Shown here: in pieces, positions 48,549 to 57,210 of the stretch
Layout of the letters: each line of letters opens with the position of its first letter
Numbering within the stretch: position 1 is the first letter of the stretch
Position numbers and translations under genes: made by a program
Assembly (NCBI GenBank): GCA_024693045.1
Contig: JAILLQ010000008.1
Location: 1 to 57,416 of the forward strand
DNA: 57,416 bases
DNA from: Treponema sp.
GTDB lineage: Bacteria > Spirochaetota > Spirochaetia > Treponematales > Treponemataceae
Direction of reading: 5' to 3'
Notes under the pieces: generated by a model
Databases searched by the model: none
What the model saw: the letters and a program-made list of their open reading frames with translations, nothing else
Told to the model about the DNA's origin: nothing

Positions 48549-49797
48549 TTTTCACCTCAATAAAAACTTCTGTAATTCGTCTTTTTTCAACTGAAAGGAC
48601 TTTAAAAATTCTATCTGCATAAGAAACCTGTTCCCCCACCATAGGAATATGATCAAGTTTTTCGGTGACCCAACCACCAAGAGTTGCATTTATATCTGAT
48701 TTCAACTCTATTCCAAAATGAAGTTTCAAATCCAAAAGTAAAGTTCCGCCTGAAAGAGAAAAACCTTTTCTATCTTTTAAGTCATTAGGATTAAATTCAC
48801 CTTGCCATGGGGTTTTTCTACCAGTAGTACCAAAGATTTCACGATGAATGTCTGACTGAGTTAATAAACCATCTGTTCCCGCGTATTCATCAATTATAAT
48901 TGCAATCGACTGGCGGTTTTCCTGCATAACCTGCAGAACTGAAGTAATTTTTCTAGTTCCGGGAATAAAGAGAGGGGGACGCATCAATTCTTTTATTGAA
49001 AAATCGTCGGGATTCGTTTTTAGTAAATCTTTTAAATAGAGAAAACCTACAATATCATCTATATTGCGACGAAAAACAGGAAACCTGCAAAGTCTGGTTC
49101 TTTGAGCAGTTTCGATTACATTTGCATACGAAGTTTCTTCACTCAAGCTAATAATCGCTGTTCTAGGCACCATAATTTCACTTGCATCAAGGTCGTTAAA
49201 CTTGAATACCCCGTTCATCATATTCTTTTCGCCATTCTGAAGAACACCTGTTTCTTCCCCGACTTCAATGAAGGATTTTATATCTTCTTCCGAATAAGTA
49301 TGCTCAGGTTTTTCTACACTTATCCCTCTTATTTTTAAAATCACACGCGAAATAAAAGTAATGACAAGAACAAGTGGTTTTAAAATAAACATAACCACTT
49401 TTACAAAGAAAGAAAGAGAATAAGCTATTCTGTCTGGATTTCTAGTAGAAATTGCTTTTGGAGTGATTTCACCAAAAATCAAAAGACTTAGAGTTACAAC
49501 AAAAGTTGCAATACCAACACCTTTCGATCCAAAAAGTTTTACAGCAACGGCCGTAATAATAGAACTAAGAAGAATGTTTACAAGTTCATTCGCAACTAGA
49601 AGAGTATTTATAAGAAGTTCTTTTTTTTCAAGCAACTTTCCAGCTCTTATAGCCCGGCGTTTTTTTTCCTTTCGTAAAATCATAAGCCTAAGCTTATTCA
49701 TAGAAAGAAAAGAACTTTCGGAAATGCTAAAGAGCATAGAAAGTACAACTAGGACCGCTGATACTATAAGCAGTCCTATAAGAGCAGCATCACTCAA
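48541..49797 (-). CDS. CNNM/HlyC-type transporter-associated protein (DUF21-CBS-CorC_HlyC), first copy
   Basis: 418-residue paralogue of the next gene with the same domains: membrane DUF21 (about 1-180, SISESSFLSMNKLR), CBS pair (about 200-330, IMVPRTAIISLSEETSYANV), CorC_HlyC (about 335-415). IIDEYAGTDGLLTQSDI is the CBS2 signature. The start codon is TTG at 49797, 5 nt after the stop of the upstream lipoprotein gene and without a clear Shine-Dalgarno, pointing to translational coupling. Confidence 0.9.
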   Translation of the reverse strand: MSDAALIGLLIVSAVLVVLSMLFSISESSFLSMNKLRLMILRKEKKRRAIRAGKLLEKKELLINTLLVANELVNILLSSIITAVAVKLFGSKGVGIATFVVTLSLLIFGEITPKAISTRNPDRIAYSLSFFVKVVMFILKPLVLVITFISRVILKIRGISVEKPEHTYSEEDIKSFIEVGEETGVLQNGEKNMMNGVFKFNDLDASEIMVPRTAIISLSEETSYANVIETAQRTRLCRFPVFRRNIDDIVGFLYLKDLLKTNPDDFSIKELMRPPLFIPGTRKITSVLQVMQENRQSIAIIIDEYAGTDGLLTQSDIHREIFGTTGRKTPWQGEFNPNDLKDRKGFSLSGGTLLLDLKLHFGIELKSDINATLGGWVTEKLDHIPMVGEQVSYADRIFKVLSVEKRRITEVFIEVKNA

Positions 49798-49802
49798 AAT
49801 TA

Positions 49803-50894
49803 CTATTCGCCAGCTTCACTTGTTTCACTGGCTGTATTTGCTTCTGATGAATCAGCATTTTCTGCTGAGTTTGAAGCTTCTTCTGTCTGAGCAGCTTCTG
49901 CAGCGGCTTTTTCAGCTTCAGCTTCTTCCTGCATATTTTTAATATTTTTTATAATTTCCTGAATGTTAGCAACGCTTTCACTTTCAGGAGCAGCCTTAAT
50001 AGAAAGCTCAAGAAGTTCGGTAATCTTTTCTGCACCCGCAATTCCACTTTTTGCACAAACAGAAGCAGCCATAAAATAAAGAGCCTGAGCATCAACTGGA
50101 GCAATTCTTTTGTCTGTTGCATATTTTACGTACAGCTTAATTGCGCCTTCAAAATCATGTTTTGTAATCAACTCAAAAGCTTCTGCATTTGCAATTGAAA
50201 ACAGATGCTTTGTTACAAGTCCAGATTCATTCTTCTTATCAAGTTTTACAAGTTTGCGGCTCAAGTCAACCATTGCAAGTCTCTGTGTTTCTGAAGCAGA
50301 TTCGTACAATTCGTCGATTGCATCAATTCTTGCCTTATTAGTACCCTTTTCTGTCTTTTCAACTTTTTTTACAAACTCTGCAACAGTTTCAGCTTCTGAG
50401 CGAACAAGAGCTGCATATCCCTGTGCAGAATTGTTTGTATATTCACAAGACACAGAAGTAATCTGGTAACCATCTTTAGAAATCAGCACGATTGCAGGAG
50501 TTTCCTGAACTGAATACATATCTGCATAAGTAAACTGTTTAAGCATCTTGTTGCGGGCTTTTTCAGCAGCTTTCTGTTCAGAACTAGTAGCGTTTTCGTC
50601 TACCCCCTGCAAAACAGTATACATATCACCAAAATCAAAGTGAACGCAAACATATTCGGCTTCAAGATCAAGTGTAAATTCACCAGATTCTGTTATAGTT
50701 TTTACACCAACAGATGAACCAGGAACATCGTTTACAGAGTTTACAAACAAAAGAATATTCTTATCTTTTGCCTGAGCAACTTTCTTAGCTTCATCAAAAT
50801 CTGTATACCAACCGTTTTTATCAATGTTTCCACCACATGAAGCAAGAAGCAATGTAGCTGCAGTCAGAAACGCAAAAATAACATTTTTTTTCAT
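49803..50894 (-). CDS. Lipoprotein with thioredoxin-like fold
   Basis: 363 residues; lipobox LLLASC (lipidated Cys 20). Residues about 28-175 resemble a thioredoxin-like domain of the DUF255/thiol-disulfide type (WYTDFDEAKKVAQAKDKNILLFVNS, TPAIVLISKDGYQI), but the CxxC active site is missing (VNDVPGSS occupies that place), so it is not a redox enzyme of the usual kind. Helical TPR-like repeats follow (about 180-310). The last 50 residues are low-complexity Glu/Ala/Ser. AAGGA precedes the ATG. First gene of an operon with the two CNNM proteins, 21 nt after purL. Confidence 0.8.
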   Translation of the reverse strand: MKKNVIFAFLTAATLLLASCGGNIDKNGWYTDFDEAKKVAQAKDKNILLFVNSVNDVPGSSVGVKTITESGEFTLDLEAEYVCVHFDFGDMYTVLQGVDENATSSEQKAAEKARNKMLKQFTYADMYSVQETPAIVLISKDGYQITSVSCEYTNNSAQGYAALVRSEAETVAEFVKKVEKTEKGTNKARIDAIDELYESASETQRLAMVDLSRKLVKLDKKNESGLVTKHLFSIANAEAFELITKHDFEGAIKLYVKYATDKRIAPVDAQALYFMAASVCAKSGIAGAEKITELLELSIKAAPESESVANIQEIIKNIKNMQEEAEAEKAAAEAAQTEEASNSAENADSSEANTASETSEAGE

Positions 50895-50915
50895 AAACTT
50901 TCCTTTCTAAATATT

Positions 50916-53900
50916 TTATTTAAAGTATCTTACACCAGCAGCAAAGAGGTTCTGGCAACTGTTTTCACATGAATTAGTAAGAGGATCTCCTGCAATATTC
51001 ATAATCAAATCGCGGCTTGCACCATTTGAATCAATACCAACAGTTCTTTCGCTGTGACCCATCTTTCCAAGTACGTGACCATCAGGACTTGTCATACCTT
51101 CAATTGCAAACAAAGAGCCGTTTGGATTATCAGGTTCTGTAATTGCTGGATTTCCAAATTCATCCACATACTGAGAATAAATCTGTCCATTAGCAAATAG
51201 TTTTTCTGCAAATGACTTTTCAATTACAACTCGACCTTCCCCATGGCTGATAGGAACAAGGTGCAAACGAGGATCTACAACACTTGCATCCATAGCCCAA
51301 GGACTTGCAGCACTTACCATTCTAGTACGAACTACACGGCTAATATGGCGTCCAATTTTATTAAATGTAAGAGTTGGCATATCAGCACTAGGATCTTTAA
51401 TTTCACCGTAAGGAACAAGACCTGTCTTAATCAAAGCCTGGAATCCATTACAGATACCAAGAACAAGACCATCTCGCTTCTTCAAAAGATTCATTACTTC
51501 TTCAGAAATGTGACCTTCTCGCAAAACATTTGCAATAAACTTACCAGAACCATCAGGCTCATCACCTGCACTAAATCCACCGGCAAGAGCAAGAATCTGA
51601 GTTTCTTTTAATTCCTTCTGCAAAGTTTCAAGGCTATTCTTAAGAGCCTGAGGAGTGTTATTTGCAAACACAATAATCTTTGTTTCAGCTCCAGCCAAAT
51701 TGAAAGCACGAGCCATATCAAATTCACAGTTTGTTCCCGGGAATACAGGAATCAGAACTTTAGGCTTACATGTAGGAGCCGCAAATACAGGATTTTTTCT
51801 AGCTTCAGTCAAAGAAGGATGAACTTCTTTTGCAAAATCAGGAAGAGCTTCCTGAACTTCCGCACCACTTACAGGAGGGAATACATCAGCAAGCTTTGAT
51901 TCCCAAGCCTTTTCTGCTTCGTCAAGTTTTACTTCAATTTCAGCAAGGCCAGGAAGTGCAATCTGAATAGCTTTTTCTGATACAGTTTTACCAAGTTTTG
52001 TCAAAGTTCCTTCAACAAAGATTCTTTCATCAAGTTCAACAGTAGATTCAACAATAATTGAACCATAAAGAGGAGTAAACAAATCTTTTGCCGAAACCTT
52101 TGAATCTTTTGAACATTCCAAAGCAGTAGCACTAAATGGCAGTTTTTCAACTTTTACACCAATCTTATTACCCATAGCCATTTTTGTAAGAGCTTCAGCA
52201 AGACCACCAGCACAAACAGGATACATAGCAGAAATCTTTCCACCTGCATTCAATTCGTAAAGAGAGTCAGTATTTTTAGTAAATGTATCAAAATCAGGAG
52301 CGAGTTCAGCTGAATAAGGCAGACTAACAAGATAAACATTATTTCCAGCCTTCTTAAATGAACCGCTAGTTACATTTTTAACATCATCACTGGTAACAGC
52401 AAAAGAAACCAAAGTATGAGGAACATTGATGTGTTCGAATGTACCTGACATTGAGTCTTTACCACCAATCGAAGCTGTTCCCATAGCATTCTGAGCATCG
52501 ATAGAACCAAGCAAAGCAGCAGCAGGATAACCCCATGCCTTTTCATTTACTGCACGGCCAAAGAATTCCTGGAAACTTAAACGACAGTCTCTAGGTCTTC
52601 CACCCATACATGCAATCTTTGTAAGGCTTGAAAGAACAGCTACCTGAGCACCATGCCAAGGAGACCATTCACCAACACGAGGATCAAAACCATGAGCCAT
52701 AAGGCTAACTGTAGAAGTTTCAAAAGGACTTACAACAGGTATTTTTGCACACATACCAGCTTCAGGAGTGCACTGATATTTTCCTCCATAAGGGAACAAT
52801 ACAGTAGATGAACCGATAGAGCCATCGAATCTTTCGCCCAAGCCTCTCTGAGAACAACAAGCCAAATCACTCATATCAGCCAGCCAGGCCTTCTTTACAT
52901 CACCCTTTTCAAGTTCAACTTTTACAGAATCCAATGCATTTACAAGAGGGCTTTCTTCCTGTTTAGCAGGGCTTTCAATTAATGCAACAGCTTCATGATG
53001 AGCACCAGCGGCATCAAGGAATTCGCGTCCCAAATCAACAATCTTCTTTCCACGCCATGTAAGAACCAAACGATTAGTATCAGTTACATCAGCAACCTTT
53101 ACAGCGTTCAAGTTTTCAGCCCTAGCATATTCAATAAACTTTTCAGCATCCTTAGCGCGAACAACAACAGCCATACGTTCCTGACTTTCAGAAATAGCCA
53201 GTTCAGTACCGTTCAAACCTTCATACTTTTTAGGAACAACATCAAGATTTACATTCAATCCAGGAGCAAGTTCCCCAATAGCAACCGAAACACCACCAGC
53301 ACCAAAGTCATTACAGCGGCGAATCATCAAACTTACATCTTTATTACGGAACAAACGCTGAATCTTTCTTTCTTCAACAGCATTACCCTTCTGAACTTCA
53401 GCAGCAGCAGTAGTTACCGATTTTTCAGTATGAACTTTAGAAGAACCAGTAGCACCACCAATACCATCACGACCAGTTCCACCACCAAGCAAAATAACAA
53501 CATCGCCCGGTTCAGGTCTTTCACGCATTACAGTATTAAGAGGAGCAGCAGCAACAACAGCACCCAATTCCATTCTCTTAGCAACATAACCTGGATGATA
53601 AAGTTCAGTTACCTGACCAGTAGTTAAACCAATCTGGTTACCATAAGAAGCAAACCCCTGAGCCGCTTCACGACAAATCTTTACCTGAGGCAGTTTACCC
53701 TTCATAGTCGCACTTAAAGGAACAGTTGGGTCAGCAGCACCAGTAACACGCATAGACTGGTAAACCCATGAGCGACCAGAAAGAGGATCTCGAATAGCAC
53801 CACCAATACAAGTAGCAGCACCACCAAATGGTTCAATTTCTGTAGGGTGATTGTGTGTTTCGTTTTTAAACATCAGAAGCCAAGTTTCTTTTTCATCACA

Positions 53901-54878
53901 AGGCTTACCATTTTTATCTCTAGTATAATGAACGTCAATGTAGATAGAGCAGGCATTATTTTCTTCGCTTACTTCAAGATTATCAAGCTTGCCATGCTTT
54001 TTAAGATACTTAATACCGATAACAGCCATATCCATAAGACAAACAGGCTTATCATCGCGACCGGCATAAAGCTCAGTACGCATTTCAGTGTAGTTCTGCA
54101 AAGATTTTTTGAACAAAGAAGCATAAGGACCATCTTCAATCTTAATATCCTTAAGTTCAGTCAAGAAAGTAGTATGTCGACAGTGATCCGACCAGTAAGT
54201 ATCAAGAACACGAATTTCAGTTTCAGTAGGATCGCGCTTTTCGCCAACAAAGTATTCCTGCAAGAATTTGATATCAGCCAAATCCATAGCAAGCCCCATC
54301 TTGTTGCGATAAGCATCAAGCTCAGCATCATTCCAGCTAATAAAACCATTAACAACAGGAATATCACCAGGAACATCAGATTTCATTTCCAAAGTTTCAG
54401 GAATTTTATCATCAGAAGTCAAACGGGAATCAACAGGGTTAATCAAATAATTCTGAATTTTCGCAAGGTCATCAGCAGAAACATTACCACTCAAAATAAC
54501 CATTTTAGCACAACGAACGCGAGGTTCTTCATTCAAAACCTTACAAGAAGAAGCCATACCCGCACGAAGCAAAGAAAGACACTGTTCAGCACTATCCGCA
54601 CGCTGATCATACTGACCAGGCAAGTACTCCCAAACAATCACAGAGTCATCAGAAGAAACATCAACCTTTTCATAAAAAACAAAATCGCTCTGAGGTTCAC
54701 TAAAAATCTTAGTAGCCGCAGCCTTACCCACAGCCTCACCAACATTTTCAACATCATAGCGATTCAAATAACGAACACCAGTAACACCAGTAATTCCCAA
54801 AAAATTCTTAATCTGAGCCAAATAACTACCAGCCTCGTTAGCAAAACCAGGCTTTCTTTCTACATATAAACGAAACAT
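50916..54878 (-). CDS. purL: Phosphoribosylformylglycinamidine synthase, single-chain
   Basis: Fourth step of purine synthesis: FGAR, glutamine and ATP to FGAM. The 1320 residues are the large single-chain form: an N-terminal PurS-like domain, then two PurM-like ATP domains (FKNETHNHPTEIEPFGGAAT, GSSKVHTEKS, PAAALLGSIDAQNAMGTAS). A C-terminal class I glutaminase domain has VFPGTNCEFDMARAF, the nucleophile in LGICNGFQAL (about 1146) and the His/Glu pair in PISHGEGRV (about 1210). The start at 54878 (MFRLYVERKPG) is 6 nt after TATAAT; the ATG at 54935 lies upstream of the promoter and is rejected. The mRNA is predicted to be leaderless. Confidence 0.96.
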   Translation of the reverse strand: MFRLYVERKPGFANEAGSYLAQIKNFLGITGVTGVRYLNRYDVENVGEAVGKAAATKIFSEPQSDFVFYEKVDVSSDDSVIVWEYLPGQYDQRADSAEQCLSLLRAGMASSCKVLNEEPRVRCAKMVILSGNVSADDLAKIQNYLINPVDSRLTSDDKIPETLEMKSDVPGDIPVVNGFISWNDAELDAYRNKMGLAMDLADIKFLQEYFVGEKRDPTETEIRVLDTYWSDHCRHTTFLTELKDIKIEDGPYASLFKKSLQNYTEMRTELYAGRDDKPVCLMDMAVIGIKYLKKHGKLDNLEVSEENNACSIYIDVHYTRDKNGKPCDEKETWLLMFKNETHNHPTEIEPFGGAATCIGGAIRDPLSGRSWVYQSMRVTGAADPTVPLSATMKGKLPQVKICREAAQGFASYGNQIGLTTGQVTELYHPGYVAKRMELGAVVAAAPLNTVMRERPEPGDVVILLGGGTGRDGIGGATGSSKVHTEKSVTTAAAEVQKGNAVEERKIQRLFRNKDVSLMIRRCNDFGAGGVSVAIGELAPGLNVNLDVVPKKYEGLNGTELAISESQERMAVVVRAKDAEKFIEYARAENLNAVKVADVTDTNRLVLTWRGKKIVDLGREFLDAAGAHHEAVALIESPAKQEESPLVNALDSVKVELEKGDVKKAWLADMSDLACCSQRGLGERFDGSIGSSTVLFPYGGKYQCTPEAGMCAKIPVVSPFETSTVSLMAHGFDPRVGEWSPWHGAQVAVLSSLTKIACMGGRPRDCRLSFQEFFGRAVNEKAWGYPAAALLGSIDAQNAMGTASIGGKDSMSGTFEHINVPHTLVSFAVTSDDVKNVTSGSFKKAGNNVYLVSLPYSAELAPDFDTFTKNTDSLYELNAGGKISAMYPVCAGGLAEALTKMAMGNKIGVKVEKLPFSATALECSKDSKVSAKDLFTPLYGSIIVESTVELDERIFVEGTLTKLGKTVSEKAIQIALPGLAEIEVKLDEAEKAWESKLADVFPPVSGAEVQEALPDFAKEVHPSLTEARKNPVFAAPTCKPKVLIPVFPGTNCEFDMARAFNLAGAETKIIVFANNTPQALKNSLETLQKELKETQILALAGGFSAGDEPDGSGKFIANVLREGHISEEVMNLLKKRDGLVLGICNGFQALIKTGLVPYGEIKDPSADMPTLTFNKIGRHISRVVRTRMVSAASPWAMDASVVDPRLHLVPISHGEGRVVIEKSFAEKLFANGQIYSQYVDEFGNPAITEPDNPNGSLFAIEGMTSPDGHVLGKMGHSERTVGIDSNGASRDLIMNIAGDPLTNSCENSCQNLFAAGVRYFK

Positions 54879-54884
54879 TCCTAC

Positions 54885-54913
54885 ATTATAAAGAAGAAAA
54901 GCATACCTTTCAA
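54885..54913 (-). promoter_or_regulatory. Promoter giving a leaderless purL mRNA
   Basis: TTGAAA (54913-54908), 17-bp spacer, TATAAT (54890-54885), 6 nt, ATG: the clearest of the leaderless promoters. Confidence 0.78.
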
Positions 54914-54921
54914 TTAGATAA

Positions 54922-55038
54922 GGGCGCAAACCCAACCGCCAGACGCCTTCCAGGGCCCGCTAACGCTCGGTATTTTTGCCGACCAAGCCGACAAAAATCC
55001 TTGTGCTCCGCACAACCCTTACACGCTCAGCGCAGCCC
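54922..55038 (+). repeat. GC-rich dispersed repeat, copy R3
   Basis: Starts GGGCGCAAACCCAACCG and ends AGCGCAGCCC, with the shared core CCAGGGCCCGCTAACGCTCG. It begins 9 bp upstream of the purL -35 box. Confidence 0.8.
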
Positions 55039-55123
55039 AAAGAAAAAAAATAATGAATTTAAAATAAAAAAAGAGAGCCCCAAACTCCCCAAAACAAAAA
55101 TAAACTTTTACCCCAAAAAAAAC

Positions 55124-55722
55124 AAAACCGCGAAGCGAGGTTTACCCCACACACAACCTCTTCCCAAAAACAAAACCGCGAAGCGAGGTTTTCCCCTCAC
55201 ACAACCTCTTCCCCAAAATCAAAACCGCGAAGCGAGGTTTTCCCCTCACACAACCTCTTCCCCAAAATCAAAACCGCGAAGCGAGGTTTTGCTCCACTCA
55301 ACCTCTTCCCAAAGTCAAAACCAGCGAAGCGAGGTTTTGCCCCACACAACCTCTTCCCAAAGTCAAAACCAGCGAAGCGAGGTTTTGCTCCACTCAACCT
55401 CTTCCCCAAAATCAAAACCGCGAAGCGAGGTTTTCCCCCCACACAACCTCTTCCCAAAAACAAAACCAGCGAAGCGAGGTTTTCCCCCACACAACCTCTT
55501 CCCAAAGTCAAAACCGCGAAGCGAGGTTTTCCCCACACACAACCTCTTCCCCAAAAACAAAACCGCGAAGCGAGGTTTTGCTCCACACAACATCTTCCCA
55601 AAATCAAAACCGCGAAGCGAGGTTTTGCTCCACTCAACCTCTTCCCAAAGTCAAAACCAGCGAAGCGAGGTTTTGCTCCACACAACCTCTTCCCAAAAAC
55701 AAAACCAGCGAAGCGAGGTTTT
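55124..55722. repeat. Thirteen-unit 48-bp tandem repeat with hairpin motifs
   Basis: The motif AAAACC, optional A, GCGAAGC, GAGGTTTT starts at 55124, 55172, 55221, 55270, 55317, 55365, 55414, 55462, 55510, 55559, 55606, 55653 and 55701. Spacing is 47-49 bp. Between motifs runs a conserved linker with CACACAACCTCTTCCC, then CAAAA or AAAGTC. AAAACC/GGTTTT form a stem topped by GCGAAGC, a sequence known to fold into an unusually stable DNA mini-hairpin. The GAGGTT of the right arm is also complementary to AACCTC in the linker, so an alternative pairing exists. Open frames cross the array on both strands but the 47/49-bp steps break any coding period, so it is judged non-coding. Confidence 0.93.
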
Positions 55723-55748
55723 CCCCTTTCTCTTCCCCAATTCTCTCA

Positions 55749-55860
55749 CATCTTCCCCCATCCCGGGTTCTTAGGGTGGGAACCCTAAGTCGTGCTGGGG
55801 GAAAGATGGGGTTTGGGGAAGAAAACCCCCCGCTTCGAAGTAGAGGGGGTGTTCTTCCCC
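55749..55860. repeat. Two GC-rich fold-back hairpins beside the 48-bp array
   Basis: The first (55749-55808) pairs CATCTTCCCCCA with TGGGGGAAAGATG and has an inner stem CTTAGGGT/ACCCTAAG (55770-55789). The second (55815-55860) pairs GGGGAAGAA plus CCCCC with GGGGG plus TTCTTCCCC. The second lies 6 nt past the stop of the binding-protein gene and may terminate it, though it has no T-run. Confidence 0.7.
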
Positions 55861-55865
55861 AAAGA

Positions 55866-56999
55866 CTAAGGATTTACTGTAGTCTTATAAGATGTTCTAA
55901 CCTTTCCGTCAGCATCCTTAACAAGCTGAATCATAACAGCCGACTTAACAGGATTTCTTCTTTCATCAAAAGTCAAATGACCAGTTACATAATCACCGTC
56001 AGAAGCTTCAAGTGCAGCACGAACAGCACTAGAATCTTCAGCACCAGCCTTTTCAATAGCATCTTTCAAAAGATACATTGAATCATAACCCAAAGCAGCA
56101 AAAGAATTAGGCTTCTTTCCGTATTTTTCTTCAAATGATTTTACAAACTTCTGAACAACAGCTTCACTTGAGTCATCAGCATAGTGGTTAGAGTAGAATC
56201 CGTTCAAAACTTCATCACCAGCGCTTGCAGTCAATCCATCCCAACCGTCACCACCAATTAACGGAGTATTAATACCCTGGGCACGAAGCTGTTTTGCAAT
56301 CAAAGCAACTGTACCATAGTAATCTGGCAAATAAACTACATCAGGTTTAGAATTCTTAATTTTAGTAAGCTGAGCGTTAAAATCCTTGTCTCCAGTTGCA
56401 TAAGATTCAACTGCAACAACTTCACCGCCCAAAGCTTTAAAAGTAGCAACAAAGTTATCCTGCAAACCAACAGAATAATCGTTTCCAGCATCGTACAAAA
56501 CAGCAGCTTTTTTAGCATTTAAATTTTCATAAGCAAATTTTCCACCAACAGTACCCTGGAAAGGATCAATAAAACATGCCCGGAAAATATAATTACCAGC
56601 TTCTGTAATAGCAGGAGCAGTAGCAGCAGGAGCAATCTGAACAACCTTACTAGCCTGAGCCAAAGTTGTAATCGCCTGAGTACAACCACTTGTCAAAGAA
56701 CCAATAACGTATTTAACGCGATCTTTAGTAATAAGTTTTTTGAATGCGTTTACTGTCTTATCAGGAGAACCTTCATCATCTTCGCACAAAAATTCAACAG
56801 TTTTACCATTGATACCGCCAGCAGCGTTAATTTCTTCAACAGCCAAATCGATACCGTTTTTACATTCAACACCATAAACAGCTACATTACCGCTCAAAGG
56901 TGCTACACCACCTACTTTTATCGAGTTGCTTTCACTTTTCGCACAACCCGAAATTGAAAGAACCATAGCAGCCAAAGCTACCAAAGCAATTTTTTTCAT
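55866..56999 (-). CDS. Branched-chain amino acid-type ABC transporter substrate-binding lipoprotein
   Basis: 377-residue LivJ/LivK-type periplasmic binding protein (type 1 fold) with lipobox LSISGC (lipidated Cys 20). Family segments: IKVGGVAPLSGNVAVYGVECKN is split by the lipobox linker, AVEEINAAGGINGK, VKYVIGSLTSGCTQAI, QIAPAATAPAIT, YDAGNDYSVGLQDNF and ALGYDSMYLL. It would bind leucine-type amino acids or related ligands and deliver them to LivHMGF, whose genes are not in view. The start at 56999 has GGAGGA 6 nt upstream, so the in-frame ATG at 57017 is rejected. Confidence 0.93.
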   Translation of the reverse strand: MKKIALVALAAMVLSISGCAKSESNSIKVGGVAPLSGNVAVYGVECKNGIDLAVEEINAAGGINGKTVEFLCEDDEGSPDKTVNAFKKLITKDRVKYVIGSLTSGCTQAITTLAQASKVVQIAPAATAPAITEAGNYIFRACFIDPFQGTVGGKFAYENLNAKKAAVLYDAGNDYSVGLQDNFVATFKALGGEVVAVESYATGDKDFNAQLTKIKNSKPDVVYLPDYYGTVALIAKQLRAQGINTPLIGGDGWDGLTASAGDEVLNGFYSNHYADDSSEAVVQKFVKSFEEKYGKKPNSFAALGYDSMYLLKDAIEKAGAEDSSAVRAALEASDGDYVTGHLTFDERRNPVKSAVMIQLVKDADGKVRTSYKTTVNP

Positions 57000-57068
57000 T
57001 TTTTCCTCCATCCTCAAAATGAATAATTAATTTTAACCAATTTCATTTGCTTAGTAAATGTCAAAAAA

Positions 57069-57176
57069 GGGCGCAAACCCAATTTCAACCGGCCATTCCG
57101 GGCTCGGCTCCCCCGCCTCGGTCTTTTCTTCCTCTGTCAGAAAAGACGCACAGCCCCTCCAAGTCCGGCGCAGCCC
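57069..57176 (+). repeat. GC-rich dispersed repeat, copy R4
   Basis: Begins GGGCGCAAACCCAA and ends GGCGCAGCCC as in R3, with a diverged centre (CATTCCGGGCTCGGCTCC). It lies 70 bp upstream of the binding-protein start. No gene is seen between 57000 and 57200. Confidence 0.65.
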
Positions 57177-57210
57177 TCTTTTCAAATAAAAATTTAGTTG
57201 CTTTTCAAGT

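Noticed and set aside
49803..50894. Active thioredoxin or disulfide reductase.
   Set aside because: The fold is suggested but no CxxC is present at the expected site.
53847..54869. 340-residue plus-strand frame opposite purL.
   Set aside because: Composition is typical of an antisense shadow of a low-GC gene, and purL on the other strand is full length.
55124..55722. Looks like a CRISPR array: 13 repeats of about 22 bp at 48-bp spacing.
   Set aside because: The spacers are themselves conserved (CACACAACCTCTTCCC in almost every unit), repeat lengths vary by one base and no cas gene is near. It is a tandem repeat.
55001..55774. Long repetitive open frames on both strands across the 48-bp array.
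   Set aside because: Frames survive only because the unit lacks stops; unit lengths of 47-49 bp shift the phase and no start with ribosome site exists.
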